Of a stretch of DNA of 64,000 bases, positions 45,194 to 53,088 are shown one piece after another. The notes beneath the pieces are model-generated. The model saw only the letters and a list, made by a program, of their open reading frames with translations, was not told where the DNA came from and did no database searches. Every line of letters begins with the position of its first letter. Position 1 is the stretch's first letter. This DNA comes from Paenibacillus sp. HW567 (lineage in GTDB: Bacteria; Bacillota; Bacilli; Paenibacillales; Paenibacillaceae), in NCBI RefSeq assembly GCF_000374185.1, contig NZ_KB910518.1:2489687-2553686 (forward strand), written 5' to 3'. A program made the translations under genes and the position numbers.

Positions 45194-45696
45194 CTATGCA
45201 CCTCCGTCAAACCGTGAAGCGTGTTATGAAAAGAAACACTGTATTCGGAAACATCCAGATTCATTGCATTGGCCCGAATCAATGCTTGTGCCGTCTGGCG
45301 TTCGGTCTCCGTTATTCCTTCTCCATAGAAATGGACTGTGAATTTGAACTGCCGTTTGTAGCGTTGCTGGTGGTGGGTTTTACCGTTTTGGATTACAAAA
45401 TAGGGTAGGATATAGGATAATGCCCGGTTCAAAACATTACTGACGAACGGGCTGTACCCTCCATATACGTTGCGGCTGATAAGTACGAACTCATCGCAGG
45501 CGGCGAGCCGTTCGCCCATGTGCATATAGGAGTCTTTAATCACACAGGTCCCCGGAGTGCGAACCCAACAACCAAAGCAACCTACGCAAGGACGAATGGA
45601 GCCAGTTTCTCCGATTACCTCATCGGTTTCCCCACTGAAGCCGCTTAGCGAAGCATCATACTCATGGTCGGCCAGATCATGGACAATCAGTCTCAT
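45190..45696 (-). CDS. Flavodoxin-family NAD(P)H oxidoreductase
   Basis: This 168-residue flavoprotein has RLIVHDLADHEYD at its start and a Cys-rich segment RPCVGCFGCWVRTPGTC at about 37-53, found in a flavodoxin-family group where iron or disulfides may bind. EFVLISRNVYGGYSPFV is the FMN-contacting loop. The start at 45696 follows GGGGGGAACAG; a longer upstream frame overlaps the TetR gene and is rejected. It overlaps the TetR gene end by about 20 bases. The joint expression with the regulator suggests a response to an electrophilic or quinone-like ligand. Confidence 0.78.
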   Translation of the reverse strand: MRLIVHDLADHEYDASLSGFSGETDEVIGETGSIRPCVGCFGCWVRTPGTCVIKDSYMHMGERLAACDEFVLISRNVYGGYSPFVSNVLNRALSYILPYFVIQNGKTHHQQRYKRQFKFTVHFYGEGITETERQTAQALIRANAMNLDVSEYSVSFHNTLHGLTEVHR

Positions 45697-46282
45697 TTGC
45701 TGTTCCCCCCGATTGAAGAATAATTTGCCAAACCTTTTGCCAATTGCCTGAATAACGAATGCCGCTGCTGGATAACAGTGATGCCACGCCGTGTACAAGC
45801 GACCAGTAGGCCATCAGCATTTTATCATCTAGCTCTGGTGGAAGACCCAAACTGCGGAACAGCCGGTAGCCCGTTGCCCGGAATACCGCGAATGGCGGGT
45901 AAGGCGGAGCATCTTCCACCCCTTCGTCCACCTGAATGATAATACCCGACTGAAAAAAGAGAAATGGCAGATAAGCAGGATGCTGCTCGAAAAAGGCAAT
46001 ATAAGCAGTTCCAAGCTTCTCCATTGCGGACATAGGGTCGCTTTGCCCTTGAATGGATTCCTGAAGGGAAGTTGTAAACTGTTCCGTAACATGATTTGCC
46101 ATTGCCGTCAACAGTTCCTGTATATCCTTGAAGTGACTATAAGGGGCTGCGTGACTGACACCGCATTTGACGGCAACTTTACGCAAGGAGAAGCCTCCTA
46201 AACCCTCCTCGCCAATTAGCTTAATGCCTGTTTCAATTAACGTGTTACGTAAATCTCCATGATGATAGGGTCTAGGCTGCAA
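45677..46282 (-). CDS. TetR-family repressor, autoregulated
   Basis: This 201-residue regulator has the helix-turn-helix RNTLIETGIKLIGEEGLGGFSLRKVAVKCGVSHAAPYSHFKDIQEL at about 10-55 and a ligand domain including FEQHPAYLPFLFFQSG, typical of the WHG-type TetR C-terminus. The start is TTG at 46282, following AAAGGAGCG; the ATG at 46303 lies in the promoter's -10 palindrome. Two palindromes cover its promoter. It is the first gene of the three-gene operon. Confidence 0.88.
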   Translation of the reverse strand: MQPRPYHHGDLRNTLIETGIKLIGEEGLGGFSLRKVAVKCGVSHAAPYSHFKDIQELLTAMANHVTEQFTTSLQESIQGQSDPMSAMEKLGTAYIAFFEQHPAYLPFLFFQSGIIIQVDEGVEDAPPYPPFAVFRATGYRLFRSLGLPPELDDKMLMAYWSLVHGVASLLSSSGIRYSGNWQKVWQIILQSGGTANETDCP

Positions 46283-46301
46283 CCGGAACGCTCCTTTCCA
46301 C

Positions 46302-46347
46302 ATCTTTACAATGTAAAGATAACCCTTAATCTTGACGCTGTCAAGAT
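46302..46347 (-). promoter_or_regulatory. TetR promoter with two palindromic operators
   Basis: On the minus strand TTGACA (46344-46339) and TATCTT (46321-46316) have a 17-base spacer. The palindrome ATCTTGAC-GCT-GTCAAGAT (46329-46347) covers the -35, and ATCTTTAC-AAT-GTAAAGAT (46302-46320) covers the -10. Both are perfect 8-3-8 repeats of one pattern, with centres 27 bases apart. Confidence 0.82.
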
Positions 46348-46396
46348 CATCTTACATGTTACTTCCGGCTGCACCGGCACCTTGCACTGGAATTCT

Positions 46397-48178
46397 TCAT
46401 CGTACAAGTTGACCTAAATTAATCTCCCGGATCTTTTCCGGCGCCACTTTTGGTTTTCGGTCTTCGGTAAGCAGGCCGTTAACCTCATGCTGCACGTCCG
46501 TAATCTGCGTATAACAGTAGCCGGAAATAAACGGAATGGCTTTAATTGCCGCGGTTAATCTGCCAAAGCGTTCCAGGAAAGCTTCCTCATTATCCACCTG
46601 GTTGCCGTAACCCCAGCCATGCTCACTCCGGAAAGCAATCCCTCCATACTCGCTGATGATAATCGGCTGGCCTTTATAACTGTAGCCCTGGGCGAACGCA
46701 AATTTCCACTCGTTGTACGTTCCGCAGCTACCCGTAATCGCGTCTTTATTCTTATAGGTTTCGTACAGATCGTCTCCCCGTTCCATGTAATCATGGAGAG
46801 TCAGAATATCGGAAATGGTGTGCTCCCATCCATCATTGGTGATGACTGGACGATACGGGTCGATAGACTTGGTCAAATCATAAATACCTTCCGTAAATTT
46901 TTGCTGCCGCTTGTCATGGATAATATTCTGAATGCCCCAGGATTCATTAAAAGGCACCCAGGTAATAATGCAGGGATGATTGTACTGCTGCTGCACAACC
47001 TCCATCCATTCCCTGGTAAAACGCTCCACAGCTTCATCGTTATATTCATAAGCAGCCGCCATTTCGGACCAGACCAGCAACCCTTTGACATCACACCAGT
47101 ATAGAAACCGGGCGTCTTCAATTTTCATATGCTTGCGCAAACCGTTGTAGCCCATCTCGAATATCGCCTCGATATCTTCGATCAGCGCTTCTTCAGACGG
47201 AGGCGTCAGATGACTTTCGGGCCAGTAGCCCTGATCCAGAATCAATCGTTGGTAAAGGGGAATATTGTTCAGCAGGATTTGGCCGTCTCTGATTGAGATT
47301 TTGCGCATACCGAAATAAGAGCCTACCCGGTCGATCTCTCGGTCTCCTTCATACAGCACAAACTCCACATCAAACAAATTTGGATTGCCCGGAGACCACA
47401 GATTTTGCAGCCAAGGCCCGTTGATGCCGCTCATCATGCCGGCTTCGAGCGTTAGCCAGGCTTTATCCACCGAAAGGCTAAGCTTCCTTACCGTTTCGCC
47501 CTTATATGTAATTTCTGTTTCCAGCCGGAGATCATTTTTGTTGTTCGCACCGTTAAAGCGGAAGTCAAAGCGGATCATTTGCCGGTCAATATCCGGTGTC
47601 ATTTTCACCCTATCCAAGCGGGTTTCATGGACATGCTCGAGCCAGACGCTTTTCCAAATGCCTGTCGTCTGCACATAAAACGAATCATGATTCCGTCCGG
47701 CCCAGCGCTGCTTGCCCCGAGGCTGTTGACAGCTATCGCTGTCTTCCACTCTCAGCACAATTTCATTCTCGGCGTCTTGCTTGAGCAGTTCAGTAATATC
47801 CAAGGAAAACCGGGCATACGCCCCTTCATGCTCCCCCGCATATCTGCCGTTTACATAGCAGTAGGCCTGATAATCCACACCTTCGAAATGGAGGATCGTT
47901 CGTTTCCCTGCTGCCTCTGGGGAAAGTGTCAGTTGTCTGCGATACCAGATCTGCGCATGGAATTTCTCCTCACCGATTCCGCTCGCCCGGGTCTCATAGG
48001 TAAACGGAACAGTTATTTTGTGTGCGGCCGGAAAATGCTCCATCCAGCGCTCCGCAACACCGGCTTTTTCATCATCGAAACTGAAATCCCACTCCCCGTT
48101 CAGATCCAGCCACTGGCTCCGTACAAATTGGGGTCTCGGATAATTTTTCATATAAAATTTCGTAGCTGCCGTGGGCAT
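46397..48178 (-). CDS. Glycoside hydrolase family 2 beta-glycosidase
   Basis: This 593-residue enzyme has the GH2 order: a jelly-roll sugar-binding domain (about 10-180), an Ig-like domain (about 180-290) and a TIM barrel (about 290-585). The acid/base is E412 in FNESWG and the nucleophile E510 in IISEYGG. No signal peptide is present, so it is probably cytoplasmic. It could be a beta-galactosidase, beta-glucuronidase or related. It is shorter than LacZ and closest in layout to the 600-residue GH2 group. It is divergent from an AraC regulator, a usual partner for such an enzyme. Confidence 0.92.
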   Translation of the reverse strand: MPTAATKFYMKNYPRPQFVRSQWLDLNGEWDFSFDDEKAGVAERWMEHFPAAHKITVPFTYETRASGIGEEKFHAQIWYRRQLTLSPEAAGKRTILHFEGVDYQAYCYVNGRYAGEHEGAYARFSLDITELLKQDAENEIVLRVEDSDSCQQPRGKQRWAGRNHDSFYVQTTGIWKSVWLEHVHETRLDRVKMTPDIDRQMIRFDFRFNGANNKNDLRLETEITYKGETVRKLSLSVDKAWLTLEAGMMSGINGPWLQNLWSPGNPNLFDVEFVLYEGDREIDRVGSYFGMRKISIRDGQILLNNIPLYQRLILDQGYWPESHLTPPSEEALIEDIEAIFEMGYNGLRKHMKIEDARFLYWCDVKGLLVWSEMAAAYEYNDEAVERFTREWMEVVQQQYNHPCIITWVPFNESWGIQNIIHDKRQQKFTEGIYDLTKSIDPYRPVITNDGWEHTISDILTLHDYMERGDDLYETYKNKDAITGSCGTYNEWKFAFAQGYSYKGQPIIISEYGGIAFRSEHGWGYGNQVDNEEAFLERFGRLTAAIKAIPFISGYCYTQITDVQHEVNGLLTEDRKPKVAPEKIREINLGQLVR

Positions 48179-48315
48179 CTTAGCACCAATCCCTCTCTCT
48201 AATTACTGAAGTATCCTCTGTATTTCATATCACAGATTACTATCTTGTTCAGAGAAAGAAAATGATTTATTCTATCTAGAGACTGATCTATTATCCTTTT
48301 GAGGAGTGGACTTCA

Positions 48316-49107
48316 CTGATACATCTAAAGCGATGCGGCTATAATGTGATTCATCCGGAAGGCTTTACTGTCGACCGCCCGGACGGCTCCGGCGATTACG
48401 TCTTTTTATTCTTTCGGAGCCAAATGGAGCTTAGGATTCATTCGCAAGCTGTGCTTGCTGAGCCTAATACCTTTATTATTTTTAATAAAAACAGCCCATA
48501 TTTCTACCGGGATGCCGAACAGCCGCTGGTCCATGACTGGTTCCATTTTGAAATGGAGGATGCAGATGCTTTTTTTGACCGGCTGAAGCTCCCTCTGGAT
48601 ACATTAATCCAAGCCTATGACCCCTTGTATATCTCCAGAAAAGTGAATGATATTCATTGGGAGAATCTGCAGAATGGAACATTTCACAATGAGATTATTG
48701 ATTATACCCTTCGTTGCCTGTTCATGAAGCTTAGCGATATTCGAAATCATCTGGAGCCACATAATCAGATTAGTAAATACTATGAGCCGTTCCTGAACCT
48801 GAGAAACGAAGTTTTCAGTTCCCCTTCTACTTGGTATACTGTCGAGTTCTTGGCGGACAAGATGAATATGAGCCGGTCTTACTTTCAGCATATATACAAA
48901 CAAATCTTTGGCATATCGGTAATTAACGATATCATCCTTAACAGACTAGGATATGCCTCCTATTTACTGAAGAACACAGCCTATACGATCAGCCATATCT
49001 CTGAAATTTGCGGTTATGAGAACGATGTACATTTTATGCGGCAATTCAAAAAATCCGTAGGCATAACTCCAAGTGAATACAGAGGAAGGTCTGATGCTGG
49101 GCGATAG
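48316..49107 (+). CDS. AraC-family transcriptional regulator, probable CTG start
   Basis: This regulator has an N-terminal cupin domain and C-terminal AraC helix-turn-helix (NDVHFMRQFKKSVGITPSEYR). The usual start is absent: GTG at 48346 has no ribosome binding site and would remove the conserved opening LKRCGYNVIHPEGFTVDRP. CTG at 48316 lies 9 bases after GAGGAG and gives 263 residues, so CTG is proposed as the start. It is divergent from the GH2 gene and probably controls it. A strong terminator follows. Confidence 0.82.
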   Translation: MIHLKRCGYNVIHPEGFTVDRPDGSGDYVFLFFRSQMELRIHSQAVLAEPNTFIIFNKNSPYFYRDAEQPLVHDWFHFEMEDADAFFDRLKLPLDTLIQAYDPLYISRKVNDIHWENLQNGTFHNEIIDYTLRCLFMKLSDIRNHLEPHNQISKYYEPFLNLRNEVFSSPSTWYTVEFLADKMNMSRSYFQHIYKQIFGISVINDIILNRLGYASYLLKNTAYTISHISEICGYENDVHFMRQFKKSVGITPSEYRGRSDAGR

Positions 49108-49133
49108 CCGAATTGTCTTATAGAAAATCCATT

Positions 49134-49191
49134 ATGAACCTCACGATGATTGTTGAGTCTCTTCAACAATGAACGTGAGGTTCATTTTTTT
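49134..49191 (+). terminator. Strong intrinsic terminator after the AraC gene
   Basis: ATGAACCTCACG and CGTGAGGTTCAT are perfect 12-base arms, with an inner ATTGTTGA/TCAACAAT stem, followed by six T. Confidence 0.9.
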
Positions 49192-49249
49192 AATAAATTA
49201 GGAATTGAAATGGTTTATGCTAAATCCCCTTCTGCCCTCCCTTCAGGTT

Positions 49250-49271
49250 TTCTTAAGATTTTCTTTAGAAA
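49250..49271 (+). promoter_or_regulatory. PmrA-box-like direct repeat before the DedA operon
   Basis: TTCTTAAGATT (49250) is followed by TTCTTTAGAAA (49261), an 11-base tandem repeat with CTTAAG-N5-CTTTAG at its core. A TATGAT lies about 45 bases downstream as a possible -10 with a poor -35, as expected for an activator-dependent promoter. Confidence 0.5.
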
Positions 49272-49336
49272 TACTCTCCTTAATTCCTTAGTTTTTCTCG
49301 TTATGATACCTCTATCGACAGGAGGAGCTGATAAGA

Positions 49337-49831
49337 ATGACCGTTAATACAGTGCTAGACCTTATTCATCAATATGGTTATCTATTCTTTTTCCTCGCTT
49401 TTTCCTTGGGGCCATTTGGAGTCCCGATCCCCAATGAAATAACCATCCTTACCGGTGCCATTCTAAGCCGCTCAGGCGTTATTAATCACTGGGCTACTTA
49501 TATTTGTATTCTGTCAGGTTTTCTAATTGCGGTCACGGTTGCTTATTGTGCAGGTAAGCTATTTGGTCACGGGTTTAAGAAAAAGCTGTCGAACAATAAA
49601 CACTACTTGGAAGCCGAATCCATCTTAAGAAAAAGAGGCGATGTAGCGATGTGTATCGGGATGTTCATCCCGGTTGTACGTTATTTTATGCCTTTGCTGA
49701 TTGGGCTGAGCGGTATTCATTATAAAAAATTTGCTCTTATTACGTACTCGAGTGCCTTGCTCTGGACGATAACCTTTTTTGCTTTAGGCACTTTTTTTGG
49801 AAACCCCATTTTATCATTGCTGCATGCTTGA
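49337..49831 (+). CDS. DedA-family membrane protein (small)
   Basis: This 164-residue protein has four to five helices and the DedA signature PFGVPIPNEITILTGAIL, with FIPVVRYFMPLLIGLSGIHY in the second half. DedA proteins scramble or flip polyprenyl phosphates and phospholipids, and some are required for undecaprenyl phosphate recycling. This one lacks the longer N-terminal region of most family members. The ATG follows AGGAGGAGCTGATAAGA. It is first in an AT-rich cassette of five genes. A response-regulator-like site is upstream. Confidence 0.87.
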   Translation: MTVNTVLDLIHQYGYLFFFLAFSLGPFGVPIPNEITILTGAILSRSGVINHWATYICILSGFLIAVTVAYCAGKLFGHGFKKKLSNNKHYLEAESILRKRGDVAMCIGMFIPVVRYFMPLLIGLSGIHYKKFALITYSSALLWTITFFALGTFFGNPILSLLHA

Positions 49832-49903
49832 GTTTTGGAGGCCGGCAATGCGTTTTGAAGCAAACGAATCAGATCATAATAATCAATACTGGAGGAAATT
49901 ACA

Positions 49904-50464
49904 ATGAACACCAATAATAATCTATTATTTTTGAGAAGCTTTATGAGAAATCCTAAAAGTGTGGGGAGTATTATCCCAAGCTCCCGTTTTTTAGCCAACG
50001 CGATGGTTAACGAAGCAATCTGGCAGGAAGGCACTGCAGTTGCAGAGCTTGGGTCAGGGACTGGTGCGATTACCCGGTACGTTCAAACAAATGCAAATGA
50101 AAATACGAAAGTGCTGTTATTTGAAATGGATCAGACCATGAGAAGCAATTTACAAAACGATTATCCAAACTTCACTTGTCACCCGAACGCTGCTGCTTTG
50201 GTGGATGCCATGAAGAACGAAGGCTTACAACAATTGGACTATATTTTTAGCGGTTTGCCTTTTTTTAATTTCGAACGTACATTAAGGGATACATTGATTG
50301 AACAAATTCACCAGGCTTTGAAACCCGAAGGACTGTTTATTGCTTTTCAATATTCGCTACAGATGAAGAAGCAGCTTTCCGAGAAGTTTATTATTGAGAA
50401 AATTAAATTTGTACCGCTCAATATTCCTTCCGCTTTCGTTTATGTTTGTCGTAAAAAAGAATAG
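49904..50464 (+). CDS. SAM-dependent methyltransferase, PmtA/KsgA-like
   Basis: This 186-residue methyltransferase opens with LFLRSFMRNPKSVGSIIPSS, the hallmark of phospholipid N-methyltransferase (PmtA-like) and KsgA-type proteins. Motif I is VAELGSGTGAITRYV, and SGLPFFNFE replaces the usual NPPY motif. It could methylate a phosphatidylethanolamine head group, given its DedA and PAP2 neighbours, but an rRNA or other target is not excluded. The ATG follows GGAGGAAATTACA. It starts 72 bases after the DedA gene and ends 16 bases before the response regulator. Confidence 0.82.
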   Translation: MNTNNNLLFLRSFMRNPKSVGSIIPSSRFLANAMVNEAIWQEGTAVAELGSGTGAITRYVQTNANENTKVLLFEMDQTMRSNLQNDYPNFTCHPNAAALVDAMKNEGLQQLDYIFSGLPFFNFERTLRDTLIEQIHQALKPEGLFIAFQYSLQMKKQLSEKFIIEKIKFVPLNIPSAFVYVCRKKE

Positions 50465-50480
50465 AAAGGATACGAAATAA

Positions 50481-51161
50481 ATGAATACAATCTTAGTTGT
50501 AGACGACGATCCGGACATTCGGGATGTGATTCATGTATATATGCGTAATGAAGGATACCATGTGATTGAGGCAGCCGATGGCGAGGAAGCGCTGAACATC
50601 ATCCGATCAAGTTCTGTCCAGCTTGTTATTTTGGATGTCATGATGCAACGTATGGATGGTATCACTGCATGCATGAAAATAAGAGAAATTTCAAACACTC
50701 CAATTATTATGCTGTCGGCCAAAGAAGAGGATATTGATAAAATTATCGGTTTGACTACTGGAGCGGATGATTACATGGTCAAGCCCTTTAATCCTTTGGA
50801 ATTGATCGCTCGTGTAAAAGCTCAATTCCGTCGTCAAGCATTAATTGGAAAAGAAGAATTCGAGTCGCTGATTCTGATCAAAGACCTGGTGGTCGATAAA
50901 AATAAGCATTCCGTAAAACTGAAAGGACATGAGATTTCGTTAACCCCGTTGGAGTTCGCGATTCTGCTGCTGTTAGCGAGCCGGCCTGGTCAAGTTTTTA
51001 GCTCGGAGCAAATCTACGAAAGCGTGTGGAAAGAGCCTTACGGGTATTCCGACAATACCGTTATGGTTCATATTCGCAATCTCCGGGAGAAATTAGAGGA
51101 AACTCCAAGGGAACCTCAATACATTAAAACAGTATGGGGAGTTGGCTATAAAATTGACTAA
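50481..51161 (+). CDS. OmpR-family response regulator
   Basis: This 226-residue regulator has a receiver (VVDDDPDIRDVIHVYMRNEG, phosphoacceptor in LVILDVMMQRMDG, DYMVKPFNPLEL) and winged helix (ending NTVMVHIRNLREKLEETP and TVWGVGYKID). The receiver loop has MMQRMDG, where MLPGMDG is usual. The ATG follows AGAAAGGATACG. It overlaps the kinase gene. The CTTAAG-type repeat before the DedA gene is a possible target, so the system may regulate its own cassette. Confidence 0.93.
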   Translation: MNTILVVDDDPDIRDVIHVYMRNEGYHVIEAADGEEALNIIRSSSVQLVILDVMMQRMDGITACMKIREISNTPIIMLSAKEEDIDKIIGLTTGADDYMVKPFNPLELIARVKAQFRRQALIGKEEFESLILIKDLVVDKNKHSVKLKGHEISLTPLEFAILLLLASRPGQVFSSEQIYESVWKEPYGYSDNTVMVHIRNLREKLEETPREPQYIKTVWGVGYKID

Positions 51162-52317
51162 GCGTGCTCAAAAGCAAAAATATAAAAAACGAATTCAAGT
51201 CAATATTCTAATTCGGATGATCATCAGCCTGGTAATTACAATTAACATCAGCAATGTTTTCATTCAGACTTCACTTAAACTTAGTAAGGCTATGGAGTCT
51301 GATTGGTATCTTCGTTTTTTTCCTTACCTGAATACACCGTTGTTTATGGTTAGCTTCATCAGTATTTTTTTATTCTTGACCCGTAAAATTGTACAGGACC
51401 TGATCAAACTTGAGCATGGACTAGAAATTATCGCTGAAGGAAATTTGGGTTATCGCGTAACTGTCAATCGTCAAGATGAACTTGGAAATGTTGCAAGGAA
51501 CATCAACAGAATGGCCGAGCGTTTAGAAGAACAAATCGCGAAGGAACGTAAAATTGAGCAATCCCGGATGGAAATGATCACAGGCCTCTCACATGACCTG
51601 CGCACGCCTCTTACAAGTATCATCGGCTATATCCAGCTTCTCAAATCTGAATCCTTCCAAGATCAAGATGAATATGCACGTTTTGTTCAGAACACATACA
51701 ACAAGGCTGTACATTTGAGAAAGCTGCTTGACGATTTGTTTGAATATACCCGGCTTACCTCTGTCGACGATACCCAACTGAACCGGAAGAAAATTGATTT
51801 ATTCCAGCTTTTAGAGCAATTGTTGTTTGAATTTGAACCGCTTGCGCAAGAGAACAGCATTCAAATTGTGAAAGAGATTGGAGCCTCTCCGATAAGCACT
51901 TTTGTGGACAGCGAAAAAATTGCCAGAGCGATCGACAACCTTTTGATGAACGCCTTAAAATATTCCTTCAAGCCCGGAACGATTCATGTTCGATTGCTGA
52001 AGCATCGTACACATATCACTATTGAGGTTCAAAATAAAGGCACACCACTTACGGAAGATCAAGTAAATAAGCTGTTCGATAGATTTTATAAGGTCGATTT
52101 TTCAAGAAGCAGTGAAGGCATTCAGGTTGGTTCCGGTCTTGGTCTTTCTATTGCAAGGAATATCGCGGAGCTGCATCAAGGCAGCCTAACACTCCGTCAT
52201 TCCGGCGATGTTTTTTTGTTTCAAATGACGTTGCCGCTATACACCTATTCGGGAAGGTCCCCTCTCTCCAGAGTTGGCGTTAATCCAAATCCAGATTCAG
52301 ATCGTGAAGAAAATTAG
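51154..52317 (+). CDS. Membrane sensor histidine kinase
   Basis: This kinase of about 387 residues has two membrane helices close together (about 16-36 and 55-75) with a short extracellular loop, then HAMP (about 80-130). The H-box is GLSHDLRTPLTSIIGY with H147, and the HATPase has NLLMNALKYSFKPG and GSGLGLSIARNI. The start is uncertain: TTG at 51154 overlaps the regulator stop, and an in-frame TTG at 51142 is also possible. No ATG is available. The short sensor loop suits membrane-stress sensing. It pairs with the regulator just upstream. Confidence 0.9.
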   Translation: MTKRAQKQKYKKRIQVNILIRMIISLVITINISNVFIQTSLKLSKAMESDWYLRFFPYLNTPLFMVSFISIFLFLTRKIVQDLIKLEHGLEIIAEGNLGYRVTVNRQDELGNVARNINRMAERLEEQIAKERKIEQSRMEMITGLSHDLRTPLTSIIGYIQLLKSESFQDQDEYARFVQNTYNKAVHLRKLLDDLFEYTRLTSVDDTQLNRKKIDLFQLLEQLLFEFEPLAQENSIQIVKEIGASPISTFVDSEKIARAIDNLLMNALKYSFKPGTIHVRLLKHRTHITIEVQNKGTPLTEDQVNKLFDRFYKVDFSRSSEGIQVGSGLGLSIARNIAELHQGSLTLRHSGDVFLFQMTLPLYTYSGRSPLSRVGVNPNPDSDREEN

Positions 52318-52351
52318 GCGGGTTCATTAATAATTTTTAGGGGTTGAGGAC

Positions 52352-53017
52352 TTGGCACATCTTGATAAGCCATCTTATAAATCGGTATGGTTATCTCTCT
52401 TATGGCTCTTAATCATTCCGCTACTGAATACGTTCTATGGTATTTTGAATCGGGCCGGAGATCATGTTTATAATCTTGAAATCAGCCTTGACCATCTGAT
52501 CCCCTTTGTACCGGTCTTTATAATTCCTTATCTAATATGGTATCCCTTCATAACAGGTGTACTAGTGGCGCTTGCTTTTAAAAACAGGAAAATGTATTTT
52601 CAGACCTTGATTGCACTCTGCAGCGGTCTAATCGCCTCGTATCTCTTCTTTGCTGTATTTCAAACGGCAATTCAGCGTCCAGACGTCCACAATGAAATAG
52701 GTGTTCTCTATCGCTTAATCGAATTGGTGTACCGTACAGATCAACCTTACAATTGTTTTCCAAGCATTCACGTGTTAACCAGCTACTTAATGCTTCGGGG
52801 GGCACGCGAATTTGGCAAAATCAATAGGTGGCTGATTGCAGGCATGTCGGTTCTTATTATTCTCTCGACTGTGCTAGTGAAACAACACCTGGTGGTAGAT
52901 ATTGTTGGGGGCATTTTAGTAGGGGAACTGTGTTTCAGGTTATCAGGGGTATGGATGATATGCCTACGGAGAAAACAGCAGTTTCCTGGATTTCATGAAC
53001 CGCCGGCAAGCGGCTAA
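52352..53017 (+). CDS. PAP2-superfamily phosphatase, AUR1-like
   Basis: This 221-residue protein has about six membrane helices. The acid-phosphatase motifs are QTAIQRP (C1, about 108), CFPSIHVLTSY (C2, about 134) and STVLVKQHLVVDIVGG (C3, about 170), with the C-F-P-S-x-H and K-Q-H forms found in inositolphosphorylceramide-synthase-like and diacylglycerol-pyrophosphate-type members. It could dephosphorylate an undecaprenyl pyrophosphate or exchange lipid head groups. The start is TTG at 52352, following GGGGTTGAGGAC. It is last in the cassette and followed by a hairpin shared with the next convergent gene. Confidence 0.85.
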   Translation: MAHLDKPSYKSVWLSLLWLLIIPLLNTFYGILNRAGDHVYNLEISLDHLIPFVPVFIIPYLIWYPFITGVLVALAFKNRKMYFQTLIALCSGLIASYLFFAVFQTAIQRPDVHNEIGVLYRLIELVYRTDQPYNCFPSIHVLTSYLMLRGAREFGKINRWLIAGMSVLIILSTVLVKQHLVVDIVGGILVGELCFRLSGVWMICLRRKQQFPGFHEPPASG

Positions 53018-53030
53018 CCTCTCAAGCTCA

Positions 53031-53079
53031 GGCCAAAAAACTTCATCAAGCCGTTATGCTCAATGAAGTTTTTTAGCCT
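53031..53079. terminator. Bidirectional terminator
   Basis: GGCCAAAAAACTTCAT and ATGAAGTTTTTTAGCC form a long near-perfect stem. The A/T-rich part of the arms gives T-runs on both strands, matching the convergent genes. Confidence 0.82.
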
Positions 53080-53088
53080 TATACATTT

